DNA of 17,219 nt from the NCBI GenBank assembly GCA_035480775.1, contig DATIHK010000090.1, forward strand, positions 1 through 17,219, read 5' to 3'. Below are positions 13,156 to 17,219 of this stretch, one piece after another (the stretch's first letter is position 1; each line of letters begins with the position of its first letter). The translations under genes and the position numbers were made by a program. The notes beneath the pieces were generated by a model that was given only the letters and a program-made list of their open reading frames with translations, had not been told where the DNA came from and did not search any database. Origin of the DNA: DATIHK01 sp035480775 (GTDB taxonomy: Bacteria; Patescibacteriota; WWE3; UBA101185; UBA10185).

Positions 13156-13184
13156 ATTATATCAAAGTCTTATAGTAATTGCAA
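13156..13184 (-). promoter_or_regulatory. strong promoter of the surface protein-sortase-transporter operon
   Basis: On the minus strand TTGCAA (13179-13184), a 17-nt spacer and TATAAT (13156-13161) with an extended TGA in front. The predicted start is near 13149. The -35 lies 7 nt past the stop-codon side of the upstream glycoside-hydrolase-like gene (ends 13191). Confidence 0.8.
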
Positions 13185-13190
13185 CAATGC

Positions 13191-14426
13191 TTAGTGGAGT
13201 AAATTATAGAAGAATCTTTTGATCTTAAAGATCAAGTCTTCAGGGTTCTTTTTTAGCGTGGTGACAGCATCCGTGGCGCCTATATCAAAAATAGTTTTAG
13301 AAGGGTCATAACCTAGTGCATTGATCGTCATCTCGGTACTGGTGCCATCGATATAGGATAATTCATAGCGACCTTTTTTGTCAGTTGTAGCAATTTTTCC
13401 GTCTAATTGTACGATCGCACTGGCAACCGGTTCACCTAATTCGTCTTCAACTCGTCCACTAATGTATCGTGGGCTGTAATACTTTGTAATAGTTTGCACA
13501 GCTTTTCGGGGAGTAAAATTGTCATTCCATAAATTGGTCGAGCTGCCTACATTGGTCCAATAATTAATAGCAACAACTTCGGGCAACTGAGTCAGTTTTG
13601 ATAAAGCATCTTCAATCCATTTGGCTTGGGCTACCTCGTCCAAATTGCCATTTAAATCTGGAATAGGAGCTCCAAATTCACCTAAAACTATTTTACCGCC
13701 GCTTTGGGTAGCAATAGCTTCGATATCATTAGCAAGTTGGGTTGGAGTTGCTACATAATGATCTATTGTAACTACTCCATCGAGTGCAGCAGTAGTGTTT
13801 TTGTCCATAATGACGCGGGCGACGTCGCCATTCATCGAAAAGTAGTTTGAAGTAACATTTTTGTGGATTTGCAAAAAAGCTGCCTTAGTAGTGTCGTATT
13901 CGTCGATTAAAAACTTTCGATGGCCGACTATATCGCCGTTTAATCTAGGGTCACCTGGTCCGCCATTTTCGCATTCTGGGCAAGATGTAAAAATGTCTCC
14001 GTCTTCAAACAAGTCAAAATTATTTATAATAAAGTCTCTTGTTTTGGCTAAGTGTTCTTGGCGACTAATTTTTGGATAGTCAAACCAACCTTCCCAGCCG
14101 CTGAAATTTCCCCGAAACCAGACATGTAAGCCTTGTAAACGAGCCGCTTTTACCCAGCGTGCTAAATATGGAATAAATTCTGGGTCATAAGGAGTTCCAA
14201 CAGCAATATGTGTAGCGCCGGCTTCGGCTATTTCTTCGACTTGCAGATTTATACTAGCATCGTAGCTTTTGTCTCCTAGCTTTTCTCGCGCCAAATCACG
14301 CGACATTTTCATCGTGTCGATTGATTGAACATCCCACCAAGAGGGTTTTGGCGAAGCTGCTTGTGTTTTTTCAGAAGCTAGCATTGCTGCGAGCACCAAT
14401 GTCGTTAATATAAGTACTTTTTTCAT
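13191..14426 (-). CDS. secreted glycoside-hydrolase-like TIM-barrel protein with C-terminal carboxypeptidase-regulatory-like domain
   Basis: The 411-residue protein has a signal peptide (MKKVLILTTLVLAAMLASEKTQA). Residues about 30-315 form an alternating strand-helix domain like clan GH-A hydrolases. Candidate acid/base residues are E151 or E153 in SCPECENGG after strand 4, a candidate nucleophile is E250 in IVLGEFGAP, and INYWTN (287-292) looks like the last strand with its aromatic residue. Residues about 320-390 (ISGRVEDELGEPVASAIVQLDGKIATTDKKGRYEL...) are a carboxypeptidase-regulatory-like beta-sandwich. A short amphipathic tail (IFKIKRFFYNLL) may touch the membrane. The substrate is not predictable. 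There is no Shine-Dalgarno site, and a TATAAT ends 8 nt before the ATG, overlapping the stop of the upstream gene. Confidence is high for secretion and domain order, moderate for enzyme activity. Confidence 0.78.
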   Translation of the reverse strand: MKKVLILTTLVLAAMLASEKTQAASPKPSWWDVQSIDTMKMSRDLAREKLGDKSYDASINLQVEEIAEAGATHIAVGTPYDPEFIPYLARWVKAARLQGLHVWFRGNFSGWEGWFDYPKISRQEHLAKTRDFIINNFDLFEDGDIFTSCPECENGGPGDPRLNGDIVGHRKFLIDEYDTTKAAFLQIHKNVTSNYFSMNGDVARVIMDKNTTAALDGVVTIDHYVATPTQLANDIEAIATQSGGKIVLGEFGAPIPDLNGNLDEVAQAKWIEDALSKLTQLPEVVAINYWTNVGSSTNLWNDNFTPRKAVQTITKYYSPRYISGRVEDELGEPVASAIVQLDGKIATTDKKGRYELSYIDGTSTEMTINALGYDPSKTIFDIGATDAVTTLKKNPEDLIFKIKRFFYNLLH

Positions 14427-14434
14427 AAGTAATT

Positions 14435-14440
14435 ATTATA
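14435..14440 (-). promoter_or_regulatory. -10 box close to the ATG of the glycoside-hydrolase-like gene
   Basis: A perfect TATAAT on the minus strand ends 8 nt before the ATG at 14426 and overlaps the TAA stop of the upstream membrane gene (14436-14438). This fits a leaderless transcript. No convincing -35 is seen (TTATCT at an 18-nt spacing is the best). Confidence 0.4.
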
Positions 14441-15929
14441 CCTTATAGTCTTGGTTAAAGATAATCAAATAGGCGCTAAACACTGTCACTGCCAGCAAAA
14501 GTAAAAGAGCATATATACTTGGAGTCATAACAAAATGAAACAGTGTTTTGAAGGCAAAAGAACTAGTTCCGGCTTTTTCGAGATAGTGCAAATTATATAA
14601 AAAGTTGTCTTTCATATGGGTTGTAGCCGCTTCAACACTAGGTGGAACGGCATTGGTGGTCAAAGCTCCAATAAGTGCTACCGCTTGAGACCAAAATAAA
14701 AGCAGCATTGCCCCAAAAGTATAAAATCGATTTCTTAGCGCATAGTTAAAAGCAATTCCGCATAAAAGTGCTATTAGCGGAAGTGAAACTATTAAATAAC
14801 GAGGTCCAAACGACCAACCTCCCCACGGATCGTCATAAGATCCATAAACAAATACGTTGGCTAAAAATGTCAGTGCAATAGTGATTAAGGTATATCTTTG
14901 TTTGCGAAATAAAATTACACTGCCCAATATAGCTAGAAGTGTTACCGGAAAAAAGTAGAACAATCCCCTATCATGGCTAAAAAGCAAAACATATATTCCA
15001 TAAATAGTTTGAGTGATAGAAAATCTATTGGCATAATGAACATTCGAAAACAAGGTATTGGTAAGTTGATTGTAATTTTTAAGAATTCCAGATTGTTCTA
15101 AAGTTTTTAAACTAAAAGTATTTGAAAACGCTATAAAACGGCCATAGTGAGTTTGATTAAAAATTCCAAACAGCATAAATACTATAAAAAATGTCAAAAA
15201 GAAAACCAAGCTATCATAGGGAATCTTAACTTCTAATTCTGTATCAGTTGGGCTAACTAAACTTTTTATAAAAGCCATAATAACGATAGGCAAAAATATA
15301 ACTAAATTAGGATAATCTACAAATAAATTTAAACTGTAGGCGACTCCTAAAATCAAAAACGGCAAAAAATTGTCTTTCTTGAAACCAATCTGAAGATATT
15401 CATAAAAGCATAAAATTAGTAAAAAAGCCGAAAGTGTATGAGCCGACAAGGTAACACTATATGCCCAAACTACAGTCGCCAGAGAAAATAAAATTGTTGT
15501 AAATACTGCAGCTTGTTCGTTTAAATTTAATTTAAGTGCACATTTATAAACAAGCCAGGCAGTTAAAATAGAAAATGCTGTTGTAGTTAAAAAAGTAAAT
15601 ACTTGCGACAGATTTAAAAATCTTCCCAATAAATAAAACGGTACAGCAACAAAAGCTAGACCAGGTGGAAATGTAGAATAAAAATGTCCGTTATACCAAG
15701 CAATGTCGGGTTTTAAAAACATATAAAATTTATCTATTTTTACATCGCCAGTTTCTGAAAGAGCTACAACCTGTGCGTAACGTCCCCGTTCTAGTGATGT
15801 TTCAAATGGAGGGTAACTTTGCTGAACTAATTTAAAACTCGGATAAGTATTGCCGACACTACCTCTAATAGTTAATGCATACATTAGTGCAATAAATGTG
15901 AATAAAAGTACTTTGGACTTGTAGGGCAT
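14436..15929 (-). CDS. polytopic GT-C-fold glycosyltransferase-like membrane protein
   Basis: The 497-residue protein has about ten to twelve membrane helices. A large first loop (about 25-85) holds an acidic/aromatic segment, KPDIAWYNGHFYSTFPPGLAF, and the loop later contains YGSYDDPWGGWSFGPRYLIVSLP (about 366-388). This layout, with acidic residues in the first extracytoplasmic loop and a W-x-F-G-P-R-Y segment before late helices, is typical of GT-C enzymes related to the ArnT/PMT (GT39) group. Those enzymes move a sugar from a polyprenyl-phosphate donor to an acceptor outside the membrane. Donor and acceptor are unknown. The likely leaderless promoter lies just upstream, and the stop is 9 nt before the next ATG. 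An uncharacterised membrane protein family without catalysis is the alternative. Confidence 0.72.
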   Translation of the reverse strand: MPYKSKVLLFTFIALMYALTIRGSVGNTYPSFKLVQQSYPPFETSLERGRYAQVVALSETGDVKIDKFYMFLKPDIAWYNGHFYSTFPPGLAFVAVPFYLLGRFLNLSQVFTFLTTTAFSILTAWLVYKCALKLNLNEQAAVFTTILFSLATVVWAYSVTLSAHTLSAFLLILCFYEYLQIGFKKDNFLPFLILGVAYSLNLFVDYPNLVIFLPIVIMAFIKSLVSPTDTELEVKIPYDSLVFFLTFFIVFMLFGIFNQTHYGRFIAFSNTFSLKTLEQSGILKNYNQLTNTLFSNVHYANRFSITQTIYGIYVLLFSHDRGLFYFFPVTLLAILGSVILFRKQRYTLITIALTFLANVFVYGSYDDPWGGWSFGPRYLIVSLPLIALLCGIAFNYALRNRFYTFGAMLLLFWSQAVALIGALTTNAVPPSVEAATTHMKDNFLYNLHYLEKAGTSSFAFKTLFHFVMTPSIYALLLLLAVTVFSAYLIIFNQDYKV

Positions 15930-15935
15930 AATGTA

Positions 15936-15944
15936 ATTATATCA
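15936..15944 (-). promoter_or_regulatory. extended -10 promoter placed for a leaderless mRNA
   Basis: On the minus strand TGA-TATAAT ends 6 nt before the ATG at 15929, so the transcript would begin at the start codon. It lies directly after the terminator at 15947-16001, giving the membrane glycosyltransferase its own transcription unit. No -35 is evident. Confidence 0.6.
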
Positions 15945-15946
15945 GG

Positions 15947-16001
15947 AAAAACTACGGCCCCGGGTCACACATACAAAAGAGTATATGCAAGCCGGGGCCG
16001 T
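15947..16001 (-). terminator. terminator of the 16008-16899 gene pair
   Basis: A perfect 10-bp G+C-rich stem (15954-15963 with 15992-16001, arm ACGGCCCCGG) holds a 28-nt loop with a smaller internal stem (ATAC/GTAT). Read on the minus strand, it is followed by AGTTTTT (T5 at 15947-15951). It begins 6 nt after the stop codon at 16008. Confidence 0.85.
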
Positions 16002-16007
16002 GAAGTG

Positions 16008-16499
16008 CTACGCGTTCTCAGCAATTTGAATTGCTTCAATCGCGTGTCCAACGTAAGTTTGCAGCCAGATCTTTACAACATCGTTCAAGTTGGAGAGCCG
16101 AAGCTGAAAAGTTCGTGAAGCTGTAAGCCAAAATCCGCGAGAACAAACATTTGCAATCGTCGTGGCTTCGTCGGCGTTGACGAATTCGATGTAACCGGCC
16201 ATCTGCGCTTTTGCTAAGTGCTTGAGCTCGAAAGCCGAGAAATCGAGATATGTTACGACGACCACGGTGCCGGGCTGGGCTTGTTCCAAGACTTCGGCGA
16301 GTTGCTGCTCGGCGATGTCGCTGGTGCCGTAGTGCACTGCCCGAATTACGTGAATCGCAAAAACTTCAGGTGAAAGATGATGCGACAGCTTGGTTTTGAC
16401 CTCTTCGGCAATCGCCTGGTGTTCTTCGCAGAAGTTGACTCCTCGAATTGCCTTGAGCCTGGTGTGCGTGTTGCAGACGGGGCAAACGTAGAGTTCCAT
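16008..16499 (-). CDS. small protein with an N-terminal zinc-ribbon-like motif, unknown function
   Basis: The 163-residue protein has CPVC at residues 6-9 and CEEH at 24-27, which together would bind one zinc ion. The rest is a soluble alpha/beta sequence with a hydrophobic strand (TVVVVTYLDF, about 78-87) and no recognised catalytic motif. An AAAGGAA site lies about 6 nt before the ATG. The gene follows the four-helix membrane protein gene by 16 nt and both end at the terminator 15947-16001. Base composition is visibly richer in G+C than the flanking genes, and the strong SD use resembles the small genes at 843-3162, not its neighbours. That hints at an accessory origin. The family is unknown. 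Confidence 0.75.
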   Translation of the reverse strand: MELYVCPVCNTHTRLKAIRGVNFCEEHQAIAEEVKTKLSHHLSPEVFAIHVIRAVHYGTSDIAEQQLAEVLEQAQPGTVVVVTYLDFSAFELKHLAKAQMAGYIEFVNADEATTIANVCSRGFWLTASRTFQLRLSNLNDVVKIWLQTYVGHAIEAIQIAENA

Positions 16500-16515
16500 G
16501 AGTTTTCCTTTAGCT

Positions 16516-16899
16516 CTAGCTGAAGACCGAAAGCACTAGCAGTGCACCTGAGATGAGGAACAACAAGGAGCACAAGCTCAGTGACACTACCAGCGTGTAC
16601 ATTAATTTTTTGGGAAAGTAGGATTGAATCAGGATGACTCCAATTGTTGCTGTAGTGGTTCCTGCCATAAATCTCAGTGCTGCGTAAAACAATGGATAAT
16701 GTGAGACTGGCCAGATGCGCGCCGCAGCAAAGTCTGCCAAGATAATGGCGATTTCTCCGCCGGCGAAGAGCGCGTCGTTCCAGGTTTTGATAGTCTGTGT
16801 ACCGAGCGCGACTTTGACCATCTTTACCACGTACGCAATCATCACAAAAAACATGGCAACGAACGGTAGAAGTTGCGGTGTAAATGGCGAAACAGGCAT
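16516..16899 (-). CDS. small four-helix membrane protein of unknown function
   Basis: From the ATG at 16899 the protein has 127 residues and four probable membrane helices (about 9-30, 42-60, 68-92 and 97-122). A Lys/Thr-rich loop lies after the first and a short PKK loop before the last. An in-frame TTG at 16911 would place the Shine-Dalgarno sequence GGAGGA inside the coding region. That site sits 4 nt before the ATG at 16899, so the ATG is chosen. The promoter at 16947-16975 drives it, and the zinc-ribbon gene follows 16 nt later. Four short helices with few charges recall holins and small phage- or plasmid-borne membrane proteins, but no family is recognised. G+C content is higher than in the surrounding surface genes. 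Confidence 0.72.
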   Translation of the reverse strand: MPVSPFTPQLLPFVAMFFVMIAYVVKMVKVALGTQTIKTWNDALFAGGEIAIILADFAAARIWPVSHYPLFYAALRFMAGTTTATIGVILIQSYFPKKLMYTLVVSLSLCSLLFLISGALLVLSVFS

Positions 16900-16946
16900 T
16901 TTGTCCTCCAAGGGATTTGGGTTGTTAGGTCGCGGTTATTAGGCAG

Positions 16947-16975
16947 ATTATACCTGAAATAAGGCCACAAAGCAA
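16947..16975 (-). promoter_or_regulatory. promoter of the 16516-16899 / 16008-16499 pair
   Basis: On the minus strand TTGCTT (16970-16975), a 17-nt spacer and a perfect TATAAT (16947-16952). The predicted start near 16940 gives a leader of about 40 nt with the GGAGGA site. Confidence 0.75.
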
Positions 16976-17008
16976 AGGCTATAGGTTGCTCGAAAGGCCT
17001 TCGCTAAT

Positions 17009-17219
17009 TTAGAGCATCTGGCTAACAGCTAAGATGTTTCCATCAGGATCTTTAAACCAAGCTGCTTTTTCACCTTCGACTTTTGAAACTGCAACTCCCA
17101 TTTTGTCGGTTTTTAATCCTGGTATATTGTAGTGTTCAAATTTAATTCCATTTGCTGTCATTTCTTCGATGGCTTTTTCTAGATTTTTTACTATAAAAGC
17201 AGCAAGAGTATGTTTTGCT
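17009..17219 (-). CDS. glyoxalase/VOC-family protein (C-terminal part, cut by the window edge)
   Basis: The visible 69 residues end in TAA at 17009-17011. They include KNLEKAIEEMTANGIKF, then KMGVAVSKVEGEKAAWFKDPDGNILAVSQML, where the D-P-D-G-N-x-L segment is the hallmark end of a VOC (glyoxalase/bleomycin resistance/dioxygenase) betaalphabetabetabeta module. Such proteins bind a metal or small molecule; the substrate is not predictable. The N-terminal half lies beyond the right edge. No convincing terminator with a T run follows; the AAGGCCTT palindrome near 16994 has no loop. Confidence 0.85.
   Translation of the reverse strand, partial: AKHTLAAFIVKNLEKAIEEMTANGIKFEHYNIPGLKTDKMGVAVSKVEGEKAAWFKDPDGNILAVSQML

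Noticed and set aside
16900..16911. TTG start at 16911 for the four-helix membrane protein
   Set aside because: The GGAGGA ribosome-binding site lies inside those first codons and is correctly spaced for the ATG at 16899.
1..17219. UGA recoded as glycine
   Set aside because: The genes ending at 10526 and 11039 stop naturally at UGA after complete domains, and no gene needs UGA read-through.

Overview
The window reads as a chromosomal segment from a member of the Candidate Phyla Radiation (Patescibacteria), most likely the Microgenomates side. This is inferred from gene style: A+T-rich short operons, a dedicated sortase with an LAATG-anchored secreted protein, many small unknown membrane proteins, and frequent lack of Shine-Dalgarno (SD) sites. 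UGA is used as an ordinary stop (genes ending at 10526 and 11039), which argues against the UGA=Gly lineages. Placement is an inference without a ribosomal marker.

Left part (1-3162). A two-helix membrane protein (152-733) is followed by a compact group of SD-led genes. Two tandem small paralogues of unknown family (843-1208, 1214-1576) diverge from a stand-alone reverse transcriptase (1761-2759). A small helical protein (2839-3162) converges on the RT and shares its terminator. The RT has a YADN catalytic box instead of YADD and a diversity-generating-retroelement-like GxxxSQ motif 4, but no template/variable repeat or retron RNA was found by eye. Its promoter carries a perfect 13-bp palindrome in the -35/-10 spacer.

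Centre (3242-10963). The ribosome-associated GTPase TypA/BipA (3416-5227) has a leader with a promoter, an early terminator and a hairpin next to the start codon. Converging on it is an operon-like series read on the minus strand: a YggT-like protein, a membrane-anchored Asp-box beta-propeller protein, a UDP-glucose/GDP-mannose dehydrogenase-family enzyme lacking the usual C-terminal domain, and a 950-residue fusion of a processive family-2 glycosyltransferase, LysM and a right-handed beta-helix. The beta-helix carries the mannuronan C5-epimerase signature YGLDPHD, plus an Arg at the spacing known from AlgG. Dehydrogenase, polymerase and epimerase together look like a minimal pathway for an alginate-like uronic-acid exopolysaccharide, with synthase and epimerase in one polypeptide. 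This is the most exciting item in the window.

Right part (11039-17219, all minus strand). A secreted LAATG-anchored protein, its sortase and an EamA-type transporter form one cluster behind a strong promoter. Upstream lie a secreted glycoside-hydrolase-like protein with a carboxypeptidase-regulatory-like domain and a GT-C-type membrane glycosyltransferase, each with a -10 box 6-8 nt from its ATG, suggesting leaderless mRNAs. A G+C-richer SD-led pair (16008-16499 zinc-ribbon protein; 16516-16899 four-helix membrane protein) sits between its own promoter and terminator. The window ends inside a glyoxalase/VOC protein. Overall this is a cell-surface region (polymer synthesis, cell-wall anchoring, glycosyl transfer) with a small accessory RT island at the left.
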